From: Peribacillus frigoritolerans
GTDB lineage: Bacteria > Bacillota > Bacilli > Bacillales > DSM-1321
Reading direction: 5' to 3'
Length of the DNA: 64,000 nucleotides
Assembly: GCF_040250305.1 (NCBI RefSeq)
Contig: NZ_CP158190.1
Coordinates: forward strand, 5,178,001-5,242,000
The notes beneath the pieces are model-generated. The model did not search any database and was not told the origin of the DNA. It saw only the letters and a list, made by a program, of their open reading frames with translations. Both the position numbers and the translations under genes were made by a program. Positions 33,169 to 43,838 of this stretch are shown one piece after another (position 1 is the stretch's first letter; each line of letters opens with the position of its first letter).

Positions 33169-33833
33169 TTTCTAGCCTCCGTGAGCTTTTCAACCTCAAT
33201 GATATTCAATAAATCCGCCATCTGTTCAAGCATATAATCAGGGTGATAGCTTTCCAGGAATTCACGGCCTCTAATGGACCATGAGACGCCTGCCGTTTTT
33301 GTACCTGTGTTCTTCCCGCCCAGAATATCATGATAACTGTCGCCAATCATGATCGCTTCTTCAGGAACCGAACCGAGTTGATTTAAAGCTTTTACCAAAG
33401 GCTCTGGATCCGGCTTTGCTTTTTCCACCTCATCCAGTGTGACCACCACATCAAAGAATTGATCCAGTTTGCTTAAACAGAGGCCCTTTTCGACGACATC
33501 ACGCTTCTTTGTCGTAACGACTGCCAATTTATAGCCGCTCTGCTTCAATGTTTGAACGGTTTCGAACACACCGTCAAATTGTGTGACAAGCAAATCATGG
33601 TTCCTCCAATTATGCTCCCGATAGTAAGCGATCATTTCATCCACTCGTTTTGGATCAATGGAAGAGAAAGTATCGAACAAAGTCGGTCCGATAAATGGAA
33701 TGATATCTTCCCGATTGAACTTTCCAGGACAAAAGTGGTTTAACGTTTCTGTAAAAGAGGCGATGATCAATTCATTTGTATTGATTAACGTCCCATCAAG
33801 ATCAAATAATAATGTAGTTATGTTACTGTTCAT
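33165..33833 (-). CDS. ppaX: Pyrophosphatase PpaX (HAD superfamily)
   Basis: 222 residues from [23 protein letters not shown] motifs: DLDGTL with the nucleophile Asp, VVTTKKRD (motif II Thr), KPDPEPL (motif III Lys) and [17 protein letters not shown] (motif IV). PpaX hydrolyses pyrophosphate released by HPr kinase/phosphorylase when it dephosphorylates Ser46-P HPr/Crh by phosphorolysis, and its gene lies in the same operon as hprK. The frame extends 17 codons upstream, but ATG at 33833 has AAAGGAAG. Confidence 0.93.
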   Translation of the reverse strand: MNSNITTLLFDLDGTLINTNELIIASFTETLNHFCPGKFNREDIIPFIGPTLFDTFSSIDPKRVDEMIAYYREHNWRNHDLLVTQFDGVFETVQTLKQSGYKLAVVTTKKRDVVEKGLCLSKLDQFFDVVVTLDEVEKAKPDPEPLVKALNQLGSVPEEAIMIGDSYHDILGGKNTGTKTAGVSWSIRGREFLESYHPDYMLEQMADLLNIIEVEKLTEARK

Positions 33834-34767
33834 ATACAGCTTCCTTTCTCTGTACCCTGTCAGCCCGATTCCATATATACGCAACGACCATCGTTAAAAC
33901 AATGGCAGTGAGTATCCGAATAAGTAATAACGGCAAGACAGGAATCCCCAGCGGAATAAAAATCAGTGTATCTTCTACAACAGCATGGCAGGCAACTAAA
34001 AAGATGAATGCAATCGTCATATCCTTCTTCGAAACATTATCCTCTTTAGCCGCTTGAATCATCACCCCTGCCCCATATGCCAAACCGAGAGTCAGGCCTG
34101 TAACGAAAGGCATGGAAGCATTCGGCTTCATCCCCAGGACCTTCATGAAGGGTGCAAGGGCTTTCGAGAAGGCTTCCAGCCATTTTAGATCTTTCATGAT
34201 TTGAACCGCCACCATGAGCGGAATAACGATAACTGCCAGCTGAGCAATTCCGGAAAGGGCCTGGATGATCCCATGTAATAGGATTGCACCCGCTCCGTTA
34301 ATCTCTGCTGCCTCCCCGATAGCCACTCCTTGGGCCATTTCAGATCCGCCCTGCCAAACAAGATTGATGACGACCGCTGACAAAAGCGCAAGCCCGATCC
34401 GTACTGTCAGGATGATCCACAGCTTGACACCGGTTTTCATCGCCACACCTGACTCGATCAATAAATTATGTGAAAAAGATAGCATCATAGCGATAATGAA
34501 AACTTCTTTCACAGTCAAATCAAGCGTTAATATGCCAGCGATCGCTGCGTACAAATTCAGGAAATTACCTAACACGAGCGGAATTGCCGCATCTCCTGGA
34601 AGACCGATGAGATTCATCAAAGGCGCTATCAAGTTAATGATGAATGGCAAAACAGGTGTATATTGAAGCACAGTAACGATCAGAGTAACTGGAAATATCA
34701 CTTTTCCCAAAGACCAGGTTGTATTCAAGCCTGAAAGAAGTCCCTTTTTAACCGAATCCACTATCAC
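33823..34767 (-). CDS. yvoD: YvoD-like membrane protein, nucleoside-recognition (Gate) domain
   Basis: 314 residues, mostly hydrophobic, with around eight membrane-spanning stretches. Two homologous halves resemble the Gate domain seen in nucleoside transporters and in the spore proteins SpmA/SpmB (for example [20 protein letters not shown] and [17 protein letters not shown]). No transport substrate is known. It overlaps the ppaX start by 11 nt and lies 27 bp after lgt, the conserved operon order. Confidence 0.87.
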   Translation of the reverse strand: MIVDSVKKGLLSGLNTTWSLGKVIFPVTLIVTVLQYTPVLPFIINLIAPLMNLIGLPGDAAIPLVLGNFLNLYAAIAGILTLDLTVKEVFIIAMMLSFSHNLLIESGVAMKTGVKLWIILTVRIGLALLSAVVINLVWQGGSEMAQGVAIGEAAEINGAGAILLHGIIQALSGIAQLAVIVIPLMVAVQIMKDLKWLEAFSKALAPFMKVLGMKPNASMPFVTGLTLGLAYGAGVMIQAAKEDNVSKKDMTIAFIFLVACHAVVEDTLIFIPLGIPVLPLLLIRILTAIVLTMVVAYIWNRADRVQRKEAVYEQ

Positions 34768-34794
34768 TATGCCCTCTCCCTTTACACATATTCC

Positions 34795-35607
34795 CTATGC
34801 ATCTAAATACCTTTTGTCTGCATGCCCACGGACCCTTCTATAGACCACTAAAGCAATGGCTGCTGCTACCAACACAATCGAGATCACTTGTGCGATACGC
34901 AGTGATTCCGTCAGCATCAAACTATCCGTCCGCAAACCTTCAATGTAATAACGGCCGATGGAATACCATATTACATAGGTTAAAAATAGTTCCCCCCTGC
35001 GCAAGTTCACTTTCCGTAAACTTAAGAGAATAATGACACCGACGATATTCCAAATCGATTCATACAAAAAGGTCGGGTGATAATACGTACCGTTTATGTA
35101 CATTTGATTAATGATGAATTCTGGCAAATGCATATTTTCCAGGAATGACCTTGTTATTTCTCCCCCATGCGCTTCCTGATTCATGAAATTACCCCAACGG
35201 CCAATCGCCTGCCCCAACAATAAGCTCGGTGCAGCAATATCCGCCAGCTTCCAAAATGAGACTTTCTTGACCTTGGCAAACACGATTGCAGTCAGTACCG
35301 ACCCGATCAACGCACCATGTATGGCAATTCCGCCATTCCATATTTTTATGATATCTCCTGGGTTTTGTGAATAGTACTCCCATTGGAAAATCACATAATA
35401 AATACGTGCACTAATGATCGCGATTGGGACAGCAAACAAAATCATGTCAGTAAAAATTTCCTTATCAAGACCTCTTCGCTCAGATTCCCTTAAAGCGATA
35501 ATAAGACCCAATAACACACCGAAACCGATGATTAGTCCATACCAATGTACCTGGATGGGACCTAGATCTATCGCAATTGGATTCAGCGGCTGTATTCCTT
35601 GTTCCAT
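34795..35607 (-). CDS. lgt: Phosphatidylglycerol-prolipoprotein diacylglyceryl transferase
   Basis: 270 residues, polytopic membrane enzyme. The signature [17 protein letters not shown] holds the essential Arg and Asn, and the N-terminal [17 protein letters not shown] and [12 protein letters not shown] segments are typical. Lgt adds diacylglycerol to the lipobox Cys of prolipoproteins; substrates in this window include the VanY-like lipoprotein, the siderophore-binding protein and cytochrome c551. Confidence 0.97.
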   Translation of the reverse strand: MEQGIQPLNPIAIDLGPIQVHWYGLIIGFGVLLGLIIALRESERRGLDKEIFTDMILFAVPIAIISARIYYVIFQWEYYSQNPGDIIKIWNGGIAIHGALIGSVLTAIVFAKVKKVSFWKLADIAAPSLLLGQAIGRWGNFMNQEAHGGEITRSFLENMHLPEFIINQMYINGTYYHPTFLYESIWNIVGVIILLSLRKVNLRRGELFLTYVIWYSIGRYYIEGLRTDSLMLTESLRIAQVISIVLVAAAIALVVYRRVRGHADKRYLDA

Positions 35608-35633
35608 TTTGTCCCCTCTTTTCTTATAACCTT

Positions 35634-36569
35634 TTAAAATTCATCATGTTCCGGATCTGCAATTGCATGGTTCAAGCGATCAGAAAACTGTTCCGCTGCA
35701 TTTACTCCCATACGCTTCAGGCGGTAATTCATGGCTGCCACTTCAATGATGACAGCTAAATTTCGCCCTGGACGGACAGGCACGGTAATTTTCGTCACTT
35801 CCGTATCGATGATTTTCATTTTTTCTTCATCAAGGCCAACCCGGTCATACTGCTTGTTTTTTTCCCATAGTTCCAGATTGATGACGATTGAGATCTTTTT
35901 ATTGCTGCGGACTGCGCCAGCTCCAAAAAGTGTCATTACATTAATGATTCCCAATCCTCTTATTTCTAGAAGATGTTCGATTAAATCCGGGGCATTCCCG
36001 ACCAGCGTATCTTGGTCTTCCTGCCTGATTTCGACGCAGTCATCTGCTACGAGACGATGACCCCGTTTCACTAATTCCAGGGCTGTCTCACTTTTACCGA
36101 CGCCGCTTTTCCCGGTGATCAACACACCTAACCCATAGATATCCACCAATACACCATGAACGGCAGTGGTTGGTGCCAACCTGCTTTCCAGGAAATTGGT
36201 CAGACGGCTGTATAACCTTGTTGTCTTCATATTAGATCTCATCACAGGAACGGATTCCCGCTCAGAAGCTTCGATCAATTCTATCGGTACTTCCTGACCA
36301 CGCGTAATGATGATGCCTGGAGTAAAGTCCCTGCATAACTCTTCCATCCTCTGTACTCGATCCGGTTCATTCAGCCGATTAAAAAAGGACATCTCCGTCA
36401 TACCTAAAAGCTGTACTCGATCTGCGGGATAATAATCAAAAAAACCGGCTATTTCAAGTCCGGGACGAGATAAATCACTCGTGACGATCGGTCTGTTAAT
36501 TCCTTCTTCCCCACTGATAAGTTCTAGACCGAACGCTTCTACTATATCCTTTGTACGGACTTTTGCCAT
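35634..36569 (-). CDS. hprK: HPr kinase/phosphorylase
   Basis: 311 residues. Walker A GKSGVGKS at 153-160, the preceding [17 protein letters not shown] with the catalytic His, and the C-terminal signature [20 protein letters not shown]. It phosphorylates Ser46 of HPr and of Crh (gene also in this window) at high fructose-1,6-bisphosphate and ATP, and reverses this by phosphorolysis at high phosphate. It thereby sets CcpA-dependent carbon catabolite control. First gene of its operon; AAAGGAGGAAAG precedes ATG. Confidence 0.97.
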   Translation of the reverse strand: MAKVRTKDIVEAFGLELISGEEGINRPIVTSDLSRPGLEIAGFFDYYPADRVQLLGMTEMSFFNRLNEPDRVQRMEELCRDFTPGIIITRGQEVPIELIEASERESVPVMRSNMKTTRLYSRLTNFLESRLAPTTAVHGVLVDIYGLGVLITGKSGVGKSETALELVKRGHRLVADDCVEIRQEDQDTLVGNAPDLIEHLLEIRGLGIINVMTLFGAGAVRSNKKISIVINLELWEKNKQYDRVGLDEEKMKIIDTEVTKITVPVRPGRNLAVIIEVAAMNYRLKRMGVNAAEQFSDRLNHAIADPEHDEF

Positions 36570-36618
36570 ATATCTTTCCTCCTTTAGGAGCGATGCTATT
36601 TTTTGAGATACTTTTTCT

Positions 36619-36646
36619 ATTTTAGCATTTTTCTGTTAATAACCAA
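36619..36646 (-). promoter_or_regulatory. Candidate hprK operon promoter
   Basis: TTGGTT (36641-36646), 16 bp spacer, TAAAAT (36619-36624) on the minus strand, about 50 bp before hprK. Confidence 0.5.
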
Positions 36647-36773
36647 ACAAAGCATTATCGATTTATTGTTTTTTTATTCACTTCACCCGGATTGGCCACG
36701 TGAACAAAAAAGGATGATAGGAACATTACATCAATAAAAGAAAGCCCCCCATTTATATTGGCAGGCTCACTTT

Positions 36774-36865
36774 GCAGACAAAAAGGATTGGAAACGTATC
36801 TTTCATCAAATGATGTTCCCGAACCAACTCCAAAGCAACTCCTGAGGTATGGTTTCGATACAAAA
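36774..36865. repeat. Conserved flank shared with the yvcD upstream region (copy B)
   Basis: ACAAAAAGGATTGGAAA, TTTCAT, TGTTCCCGAACC and CTGAGGTATGGTTTCGA line up in order with copy A at 23327-23398. It lies upstream of hprK. A 10-20 bp indel near TTTCATCAAATGATG is the main difference. Confidence 0.7.
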
Positions 36866-36873
36866 ATTGGATG

Positions 36874-36998
36874 TTGATTTCCGCTCAAGAAACTCGCTTT
36901 CCGCGGGCGGTCGTGGAGCCTCCTCGGCTTGCGTCTGCGGGGTCTCCCCTAGACGCGCTTTTCTAAGCAGGAGTCTCGTACCTTCCTCTTCAATCAAC
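36874..36998 (-). repeat. GC-rich intergenic repeat, copy 2
   Basis: 125 bp bounded by GTTGATT and AATCAAC. Read on the minus strand it contains ACGAGACTCCTGC, AAAAGCGCGTCTAG, GGAGACCCCGCAG, AAGCCGAGGAGGCTCC, GACCGCCCGCGGAAAGCG and GAAATCAAC, clearly homologous to copies 1 and 4. Its orientation relative to the adjoining flank and terminator hairpin is opposite to that of copy 1. Confidence 0.87.
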
Positions 36999-37027
36999 CT
37001 TGTTATTAAATTTAGAGAACAAGCCAT

Positions 37028-37070
37028 AAAAAAATGCAGGCAAACTCGTTTTCCATCGAGTTTGCCTACA
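37028..37070 (-). terminator. Terminator hairpin after the yvlB-like gene
   Basis: TGCAGGCAAACTCG (37035-37048) pairs with CGAGTTTGCCTACA (37057-37070), followed by TTTTTTT on the minus strand. It is homologous to the his operon hairpin at 23559-23598 (shared CAAACTCG-TTTTC-ATCGAGTTTG core). Confidence 0.85.
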
Positions 37071-37109
37071 GTTTGAGCCGCCAGTGGTATCAACGGGTTT
37101 TCCCTTTCT

Positions 37110-38210
37110 TCAGGAAACCGTTATCGCTGCAGTCTTGGTTTCTGCAAAAACATGAAGCACAGGAACCACTTCTTTAACCGTCTTAAACTTAAGGACCTTC
37201 TGAACCACATCACTTTTCTCTTCGATGATTGTCATCCCTTCCAAAGTTACATTAAAGCTTCCTAAATTTGATTTCAATTCTCCTTCGATCGCCTTACCTG
37301 GCGGCAGGGTCAGCTGGACTTTTCCTGTGACTGACTTAGCATGGATCGAATCGCAATCCATCCCTGAATTCGTACAGATGATTTCCCCATTGAACGTTTG
37401 GACATCCAATTTCTTGAAGTATCCATCGGCATTAATCGCTCCATTCAGGGTCTCGGCTTCCAAGTCATTAAAGTTGGTATCTGAAATGGTGATCATCCCA
37501 TTACCTGTTTCAAGCTCACAGAAATCACCCGTACCCTGCATGATATGAATGGCACCATTCGCCGTTTTCGCTTTAAGCTTCTCTGATTTCAGTGATTCAG
37601 TCGTGATTGCGCCATTGAACATCCTTACATGAATGTCCTCATATTCCTTCCTTGGAATGTACATGATCGTATCAACCTTTATGGATTTTTCACGAACCTT
37701 GAACTTCAATTTTCCATTTTCAATCGTGAAATCGACTTCTTCCAAAAAGTTTTTCCTGGCTTCTTCTATTTCTTCCACACGGTATACCTTAGCTTGGCAC
37801 TCAACCCGGACATCATTATGGTCCCATGCGGCGATTTTTATTTTCCCATTTGCTATATCTACATCAACCTCATCCAGGAAATCATGATCATGCTGGAAAA
37901 TATGACTGACCTCCACAGATTTCCCGAAATTGAAATCAAGATCCGTTTCTTTGATTTTCTTAAAAGCACTTTCAACGAAATCAATAATCTTTTCTTTCGA
38001 TGACTGGATATTCTTTTTAAACGTATCCTGAGTGCTTCCTTCGCTTTTCTTATCCACGACTACCGTCGATAATTCGTTTTGCAATTTCTGCTCCTTAGCT
38101 TCACTTTCCTGACTGGCTTTATCTAATTCTTCCAAAAGGCCCATGGCTTCTTCCGCTGATAATTTTCCATCCTGAATCATTTCTAAAATCTTCTTTCTTT
38201 CCTCCTGCAT
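37110..38210 (-). CDS. yvlB: YvlB-like DUF4097 protein, sigma-W-type control
   Basis: 366 residues from MQEERKKILEMIQDGKLSAE. The N-terminal helix pair (residues about 1-30) is the SHOCT-like segment typical of YvlB; the rest is a beta-helical DUF4097 domain with repeated NGxI units (FNGAITTESL, ANGAIHIMQG, GNGMITISD, LNGAINADG, FNGEIICTN, VTGKVQLTL). No signal peptide or membrane helix. B. subtilis yvlB belongs to the sigma-W envelope-stress operon yvlABCD; here yvlA, yvlC and yvlD homologues are not adjacent. ATG at 38210 has GAGGA at better spacing than the one two codons upstream. Confidence 0.85.
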   Translation of the reverse strand: MQEERKKILEMIQDGKLSAEEAMGLLEELDKASQESEAKEQKLQNELSTVVVDKKSEGSTQDTFKKNIQSSKEKIIDFVESAFKKIKETDLDFNFGKSVEVSHIFQHDHDFLDEVDVDIANGKIKIAAWDHNDVRVECQAKVYRVEEIEEARKNFLEEVDFTIENGKLKFKVREKSIKVDTIMYIPRKEYEDIHVRMFNGAITTESLKSEKLKAKTANGAIHIMQGTGDFCELETGNGMITISDTNFNDLEAETLNGAINADGYFKKLDVQTFNGEIICTNSGMDCDSIHAKSVTGKVQLTLPPGKAIEGELKSNLGSFNVTLEGMTIIEEKSDVVQKVLKFKTVKEVVPVLHVFAETKTAAITVS

Positions 38211-38246
38211 GAACATTCCTCGCTTTCTTCTATCATTTTATTCATA

Positions 38247-38274
38247 CATACGCCTAGATATCTAAAAAGTTTCA
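38247..38274 (-). promoter_or_regulatory. ECF sigma-W-type promoter of yvlB
   Basis: TGAAAC (38269-38274), 16 bp spacer, CGTATG (38247-38252) on the minus strand, 37 bp before the start. TGAAAC-N16-CGTA is the sigma-W consensus, and the yvl operon belongs to that regulon in B. subtilis. Confidence 0.85.
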
Positions 38275-38370
38275 TAAATACCGTTTTTCCCATCATTCGA
38301 CAAAGGAAAATGACAATTTCCGAAAAGGAAGATGTATGATTTCCCCGGAAATATCTCCTTTTCCTATTCT

Positions 38371-38390
38371 TTAATCAAATGATTGATTAA
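38371..38390. promoter_or_regulatory. Imperfect palindrome TTAATCAAATGATTGATTAA
   Basis: Arms TTAATCA and TGATTAA are identical to those of the perfect palindrome at 5940-5959; only the central six bases differ. It lies about 160 bp upstream of yvlB. Candidate shared operator; regulator unknown. Confidence 0.5.
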
Positions 38391-38418
38391 ATGCACACCG
38401 TCATTTTTCTACAAAAAA

Positions 38419-38436
38419 ACAAGCCAGATGGCTTGT
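38419..38436. repeat. Hairpin ACAAGCC-AGAT-GGCTTGT, left copy
   Basis: Nearly identical to the uvrA terminator hairpin exactly 300 bp to the right (38719-38736). The two bracket repeat copy 3 and look like a duplication made when the repeat arrived. Confidence 0.7.
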
Positions 38437-38442
38437 TCCAGA

Positions 38443-38487
38443 CTATAGACAAATTCAAAGAAAACGAGTTTGCCTGCAGTTTTTTTA
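38443..38487 (+). terminator. Decayed terminator-like hairpin beside repeat copy 3
   Basis: CTATAGACAAATTC and GAGTTTGCCTGCAG with TTTTTTTAT after it on the plus strand. It is homologous to the hairpins at 23559 and 37035 but partly mismatched, and it faces no plus-strand gene. Confidence 0.55.
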
Positions 38488-38501
38488 TAAAAACCCGTTC
38501 C

Positions 38502-38621
38502 ATTGATTTCAGAAATCCGCTCCCTTTCCGCCGACTGTCTGCCAAGCCTCCTCACCGCAAGCGGCTGTGGGGTCTTGGCTAGCCAGCTATTCGGCAGGAG
38601 TGTCGCAAATTTCTTCAATCC
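38502..38621 (-). repeat. GC-rich intergenic repeat, copy 3 (diverged)
   Basis: About 120 bp between ATTGATT and a partial AATC end. On the minus strand GCGACACTCCTGCC, AAGACCCCACAGCCGC, GAGGAGGCTTGGCAG, CGGCGGAAAGGGAGCGGA and GAAATCAAT follow the same order as the other copies with substitutions. It fills most of the yvlB-uvrA gap. Confidence 0.75.
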
Positions 38622-38718
38622 ATTAAGGATTACCGTAAAAAACCACTAAGGATAATCAAGTTTTGTTTTAAAATCATGGTTAGGATCAGACCATTCCGGA
38701 TTTGGGTTCCAAACTGAA

Positions 38719-38736
38719 ACAAGCCTGATGGCTTGT
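38719..38736 (-). terminator. uvrA terminator hairpin (right copy)
   Basis: ACAAGCC (38719-38725), loop TGAT, GGCTTGT (38730-38736), then TTCAGTTT on the minus strand, 5 nt after uvrA. Confidence 0.7.
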
Positions 38737-38740
38737 TCTT

Positions 38741-41620
38741 TTAAGCATGTTCATGCTCCGTTTCTTTTTCTTCAATCCAATTTTCCATGCGGATTTGATC
38801 ACGGGTAAGTACAGGTTTTAAGTATTTTCCCGTGTACGATTCGGAAACTTCACATATTTTTTCAGGTGTTCCATAAGTGACGATCGTACCGCCCTTATCT
38901 CCGCCTTCCGGTCCCAGGTCAATAATATGGTCCGCCGTCTTGATGACATCCAGATTATGCTCGATCACCAAAACGGTATCCCCATTGTCAACCAGCCGCT
39001 GCAGAACCTGGAGCAGCCTTGCTATATCGTGGACATGTAGACCGGTAGTTGGTTCATCCAAGATATAGAAGGAGCGCCCAGTGGATCGGCGATGCAATTC
39101 AGAAGCAAGTTTCACCCTTTGCGCTTCACCGCCTGATAAAGTGGTGGCAGGCTGTCCGAGCTTGATATAACCCAAACCAACGTCATAAATCGTTTGTAGC
39201 TTCCGTTTGATTTTTGGGATATTTTCAAAGAAACTAACGCCTTCCTCGACTGTCATATCGAGAATGTCGGATATGTTTTTCCCTTTATATTTCACTTCTA
39301 GAGTTTCCCGGTTATAACGTTTACCATGACAGATTTCACATGGGACATAGACATCTGGGAGAAAATGCATTTCAATCTTGATAATGCCATCACCACGGCA
39401 TGCCTCACAGCGTCCGCCCTTCACATTGAAACTGAACCTTCCTTTTTTATAACCGCGGATCTTAGCTTCATTAGTCGAGGCAAACACGTCACGAACATCA
39501 TCGAATACACCCGTATAGGTAGCTGGATTGGATCGTGGGGTCCTGCCGATTGGTGATTGGTCAATATCAATGACTTTATCTAAATGCTCAATCCCCTTGA
39601 TTTCACGGAAATCGCCTGGTCTGGCTTTTGCCCGGTTCAGCTTTTGAGCCAATGACTTATGGAGGATCTCATTCACCAATGTACTTTTCCCTGATCCCGA
39701 GACTCCCGTTACGGCTGTAAAGACCCCAAGCGGGAATTTCACATTAACGTTTTTTAAATTATTTTCCTTGGCACCTTTTATCTCAATGACACGGCCATCA
39801 TTTTTCCGGCGTTCCAATGGCAATGGAATGAATTTCTTCCCTGCTAAATATTGCCCCGTTAAGGATTTAGGATTATTCATGACCTCTTCCGGAGTTCCAG
39901 CGGCCACTATTTCCCCTCCATGCGCTCCTGCTCCAGGACCAACATCGATCAAATAATCCGCAGCAATCATCGTATCTTCATCATGCTCGACAACAATGAG
40001 TGTGTTGCCGATTTCGCGCATATTCTTCAATGTTTCGATCAATCGATCGTTATCCCTCTGATGCAGCCCTATTGAAGGTTCATCCAAAATATATAGGACT
40101 CCCGTCAATCGGGAACCGATCTGTGTCGCCAATCTTATACGCTGCGCTTCACCGCCTGATAATGTTCCCGCTGCCCTGCTCAACGTCAAATATTCCAAAC
40201 CTACATTAGCCAGGAAACCAAGCCGCTCACGAATTTCACGTAAAATCAATCTCGCAATTGCAGCTTCTTTTTCAGTCAAATCAAGCTTATCGAAAAATAC
40301 TAACGCATCCTCCACTGATAAAGCTGTCGTTTCACTTATATGGACACCTTGAATGAGCACGGAAAGACTCTCTTTTTTCAATCGATGACCCTTACAGCTA
40401 GGACAGTGATGTTCTGACATGTATTTCTGCATTTGCTCACGAATAAAGTCAGAACTCGTCTCCTTGAAGCGCCTTTCGATGTTTCTTAAAACTCCTTCAA
40501 AAGGAATATATCCTTCTTGCACTCTTCCAAAATCATTTTTATACCGGAAATATATCTTATCTTTACCTGAACCAAGCAAGACCTTATCCATCTTCTCTTC
40601 CGGTAAATCTTTAACGGGCACATCCATATCTATCCCATAATGGTTTGCCACCGCTTCAAGGAGCTGAGGATAATATTGAGAACTCGTCGGCTCCCATGGC
40701 GCAATTGCATGTTGACGGAGGCTTAATTCGTTATTGGGGATGACCAGATCACGGTCCACCTCAAGCCTTGCCCCCAAGCCATCACAATCCGGGCAGGCCC
40801 CAAACGGACTATTGAAGGAAAACATTCTAGGCTCTAACTCTTCAATCGAAAATCCGCAGTATGGACAAGCATGATGTTCACTGAACAGCAGCTCTTCCTC
40901 ACCCATGACGTCAATGATGACTTTGCCTTCGCCAAGCTGCAAAGCACTTTCCAATGAATCTGCAAGCCTGGCCATGATACCCTCTTTAATGACGATCCGG
41001 TCTATGATGACTTCAATCGAATGTTTTTTATTTTTTTCGAGAGTGATCTCATCGCTGAGATCATGCATTTCCCCGTTCACACGAATGCGGACATATCCTT
41101 GTTTCTTAACTTCCTCCAAAACCTTCGCATGTGTCCCTTTTCTGCCTGAGACTAGCGGTGCCAATACTTGAAGCTTGGTTCGCTCAGGGTAATCAAGAAT
41201 GCGGTCCACCATTTGTTCGATCGTTTGTGAGGTGATTTCAATATTATGGATCGGACAGGTCGGCCTGCCGACCCGTGCAAATAACAGCCTTAAATAATCA
41301 TAGATCTCCGTAACAGTCCCTACGGTTGAACGAGGATTCCGACTGGTCGTTTTCTGGTCTATGGAAATGGCTGGTGACAAACCTTCGATCGCATCGACAT
41401 CCGGTTTATCCACTTGGCCTAAGAATTGACGAGCATAAGCGGACAGTGATTCTACATAACGTCTTTGCCCTTCTGCATAAATCGTATCAAAAGCCAAGGA
41501 AGACTTCCCAGATCCGGATAATCCGGTCAGCACAACAAGTTTGTCTCTCGGTATCGTGATATCAATATTCTTTAAATTGTTGGCCCTGGCGCCTTTTATC
41601 ACAATTTTATCCATTGCCAT
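38741..41620 (-). CDS. uvrA: Excinuclease ABC subunit A
   Basis: 959 residues, two ABC ATPase modules. Walker A motifs GLSGSGKSS (about 32) and GVSGSGKST (about 640), signature [17 protein letters not shown] and [15 protein letters not shown], zinc-finger Cys pairs [20 protein letters not shown]...CPDC and CEACRGDG...CEICHG. UvrA dimers scan DNA for bulky lesions and load UvrB. ATG is preceded by GAAGGGTGA, which contains the uvrB stop, so the pair is tightly coupled. Confidence 0.98.
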   Translation of the reverse strand: MAMDKIVIKGARANNLKNIDITIPRDKLVVLTGLSGSGKSSLAFDTIYAEGQRRYVESLSAYARQFLGQVDKPDVDAIEGLSPAISIDQKTTSRNPRSTVGTVTEIYDYLRLLFARVGRPTCPIHNIEITSQTIEQMVDRILDYPERTKLQVLAPLVSGRKGTHAKVLEEVKKQGYVRIRVNGEMHDLSDEITLEKNKKHSIEVIIDRIVIKEGIMARLADSLESALQLGEGKVIIDVMGEEELLFSEHHACPYCGFSIEELEPRMFSFNSPFGACPDCDGLGARLEVDRDLVIPNNELSLRQHAIAPWEPTSSQYYPQLLEAVANHYGIDMDVPVKDLPEEKMDKVLLGSGKDKIYFRYKNDFGRVQEGYIPFEGVLRNIERRFKETSSDFIREQMQKYMSEHHCPSCKGHRLKKESLSVLIQGVHISETTALSVEDALVFFDKLDLTEKEAAIARLILREIRERLGFLANVGLEYLTLSRAAGTLSGGEAQRIRLATQIGSRLTGVLYILDEPSIGLHQRDNDRLIETLKNMREIGNTLIVVEHDEDTMIAADYLIDVGPGAGAHGGEIVAAGTPEEVMNNPKSLTGQYLAGKKFIPLPLERRKNDGRVIEIKGAKENNLKNVNVKFPLGVFTAVTGVSGSGKSTLVNEILHKSLAQKLNRAKARPGDFREIKGIEHLDKVIDIDQSPIGRTPRSNPATYTGVFDDVRDVFASTNEAKIRGYKKGRFSFNVKGGRCEACRGDGIIKIEMHFLPDVYVPCEICHGKRYNRETLEVKYKGKNISDILDMTVEEGVSFFENIPKIKRKLQTIYDVGLGYIKLGQPATTLSGGEAQRVKLASELHRRSTGRSFYILDEPTTGLHVHDIARLLQVLQRLVDNGDTVLVIEHNLDVIKTADHIIDLGPEGGDKGGTIVTYGTPEKICEVSESYTGKYLKPVLTRDQIRMENWIEEKETEHEHA

Positions 41621-41626
41621 GTTTCG

Positions 41627-43615
41627 TCACCCTTCCGCTTTTAACTCTAGTAATAAATCACGCAGCTCGGCAGCTCGCTCGAAGTCCAGTGCCTTTGCCG
41701 CTTCCTTCATTTCTTTTTCCATGCTTGCCATCACTTTTAAACGCTCTTTTTTAGGGAGCTTCGCAAGGCTTGGTGCAAGATCTTCCTTATACTCTTCGCC
41801 TTCTTCGGCTACATGAGTCGCCCTTATGGAGTCGCGGATATCCTTTTGAATGGTTTGAGGCATTATTCCATGCTCTTTATTATAATTTTCCTGAATTTCA
41901 CGGCGCCGCCTCGTTTCATTGATGGCAAGTTCCATCGAATTCGTGATGCGGTCTGCATACATGATGACGTGGCCGTTGGCATTACGGGCTGCACGGCCCA
42001 TCGTTTGAATAAGCGAACGTTCCGAGCGAAGGAAACCTTCTTTATCGGCATCCAGAATGGTCACTAACGACACTTCCGGAATATCGAGGCCTTCCCTTAA
42101 AAGATTTATCCCAACAAGAACATCATATTTGCCCATTCGAAGTTCCCGGATGATTTCTATCCTTTCCAAGGTCTTCACTTCCGAATGAAGATATTGGACC
42201 TTGATGCCGATTTCCTTTAAATAATCAGTTAAATCCTCAGACATCTTTTTCGTCAAGGTCGTTATGAGCACACGCTCGTTCTTTTTGACGCGCTCCTGTA
42301 TTTCACCGATCAGGTCATCTATTTGCCCTTCAATCGGCCGCACTTCCACCGTCGGATCCAGCAATCCGGTAGGACGGATGATCTGCTGAACCATTTCTGG
42401 CGTATGTTCGAGTTCATATGGTCCCGGAGTTGCCGAAACGAATATGGATTGATGGACCTTTTTTTCAAATTCTTCAAACCTTAGCGGCCGGTTATCTTTC
42501 GCAGACGGCAGACGGAAGCCATGATCGACGAGCACTTGCTTACGCGCCTGATCTCCATTGAACATTCCGCGGATCTGCGAAAGGGTTACGTGTGATTCAT
42601 CCACAACCAATAGGAAGTCCTCTGGAAAGTAATCTATTAAAGTGTATGGTGTTGCACCTGAGGGACGAAGGGTTAAATGGCGGGAATAGTTCTCGATCCC
42701 TGAACAAAAGCCCATTTCCCGCATCATTTCCAGATCATAACGGGTCCGCTGCTCCAAGCGCTGCGCTTCAAGGAGTTTTTCATCTTCCCTTAATTCCTTC
42801 AATCGCTCTTCCAGTTCCGTTTCGATATTTTGAATGGCTATCCGCATTTTCTCTTCGCGGGTTACGAAGTGGGAAGCCGGGAAAATGGCGATATGATCTC
42901 GTTCACCGGTAATTTCGCCAGTCAGGGCATCGACTTCACGAATACGGTCAATCTCATCCCCGAAAAACTCTACCCGTACGCAATGTTCATCACGTGAGGC
43001 CGGGAAAATTTCGACCACGTCGCCGCGAACGCGGAAGGTCCCCCGTTGGAAAGCAATATCATTACGTTCATATTGAATATCCACGAGTCTGTGCAGCAAG
43101 GCATTCCGGTCTATCTCCATTCCTGTTCGGAGGGAAACGACCATCTCCCGGTACTCTTCAGGAGAACCGAGTCCATATATGCACGAAACACTGGCAATGA
43201 TGATGACATCTTTCCTTTCAAACAAGGACGAGGTTGCCGAGTGACGCAGTTTATCGATTTCATCATTGATGCTTGCATCTTTTTCGATGAATGTATCCGT
43301 GGATGGAACATAAGCCTCTGGCTGGTAGTAATCATAATAGCTAACGAAGTACTCAACGGCATTATTAGGGAAGAACTCTTTGAACTCACTATAAAGCTGC
43401 CCTGCCAACGTTTTATTGTGGGCAATGACAAGAGTCGGTTTATTGATTCTTTGAATCACATTGGAAACGGTGAACGTTTTCCCTGTCCCCGTTGCCCCCA
43501 ATAACGTCTGCATTTCCTTGCCTTCCTTAATCCCTTCGACCAGCATTTCAATTGCTGCCGGCTGATCTCCTTGAGGAGAGTATTTTGAGACTAACTCAAA
43601 CTTATCCTTCACCAA
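41627..43615 (-). CDS. uvrB: Excinuclease ABC subunit B
   Basis: 662 residues. Helicase motif [14 protein letters not shown], the beta-hairpin [20 protein letters not shown] that clamps the DNA strand, DESHVT (motif II), TMGRAARN (motif VI), and the C-terminal UVR/coiled-coil segment for UvrC contact. UvrB verifies damage handed over by UvrA and recruits UvrC for dual incision. First gene of uvrBA. SOS control is usual in Bacillus; see the operator entry. Confidence 0.98.
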   Translation of the reverse strand: MVKDKFELVSKYSPQGDQPAAIEMLVEGIKEGKEMQTLLGATGTGKTFTVSNVIQRINKPTLVIAHNKTLAGQLYSEFKEFFPNNAVEYFVSYYDYYQPEAYVPSTDTFIEKDASINDEIDKLRHSATSSLFERKDVIIIASVSCIYGLGSPEEYREMVVSLRTGMEIDRNALLHRLVDIQYERNDIAFQRGTFRVRGDVVEIFPASRDEHCVRVEFFGDEIDRIREVDALTGEITGERDHIAIFPASHFVTREEKMRIAIQNIETELEERLKELREDEKLLEAQRLEQRTRYDLEMMREMGFCSGIENYSRHLTLRPSGATPYTLIDYFPEDFLLVVDESHVTLSQIRGMFNGDQARKQVLVDHGFRLPSAKDNRPLRFEEFEKKVHQSIFVSATPGPYELEHTPEMVQQIIRPTGLLDPTVEVRPIEGQIDDLIGEIQERVKKNERVLITTLTKKMSEDLTDYLKEIGIKVQYLHSEVKTLERIEIIRELRMGKYDVLVGINLLREGLDIPEVSLVTILDADKEGFLRSERSLIQTMGRAARNANGHVIMYADRITNSMELAINETRRRREIQENYNKEHGIMPQTIQKDIRDSIRATHVAEEGEEYKEDLAPSLAKLPKKERLKVMASMEKEMKEAAKALDFERAAELRDLLLELKAEG

Positions 43616-43705
43616 GCATAGCCTCCTATTGAAATATTTTTATATGAAAACGGGACATGCCTATATCCCTTCTATTTATTCCGGTTTGATAAAGCATATA
43701 TACAC

Positions 43706-43757
43706 ATTCTACCACAATAGCCTTAAAACAAACCAGCAATAAGCGAACATCCATTCT
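43706..43757 (-). promoter_or_regulatory. uvrBA promoter and weak LexA-like box
   Basis: Extended -10 TGGTAGAAT (43706-43714, minus strand) lies about 90 bp upstream of uvrB, with only weak -35 candidates. CGAACATCCATTCT (43744-43757) resembles the Bacillus LexA/DinR box GAAC-N4-GTTC with one mismatch. The promoter is moderately supported, the operator weakly. Confidence 0.4.
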
Positions 43758-43810
43758 ATTTTTGTTTTATGGCTTCATGATGTGTTGAGGAGAATGACAA
43801 GTTTGGGTAC

Positions 43811-43838
43811 AAAAAAAGCACCTTTTGTGTCAGGCGCT
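43811..43838 (-). terminator. Intrinsic terminator of csbA
   Basis: AGCACC (43817-43822) and GGCGCT (43833-43838) pair, overlapping the last csbA codons, followed on the minus strand by TTTTTTT. Confidence 0.7.
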
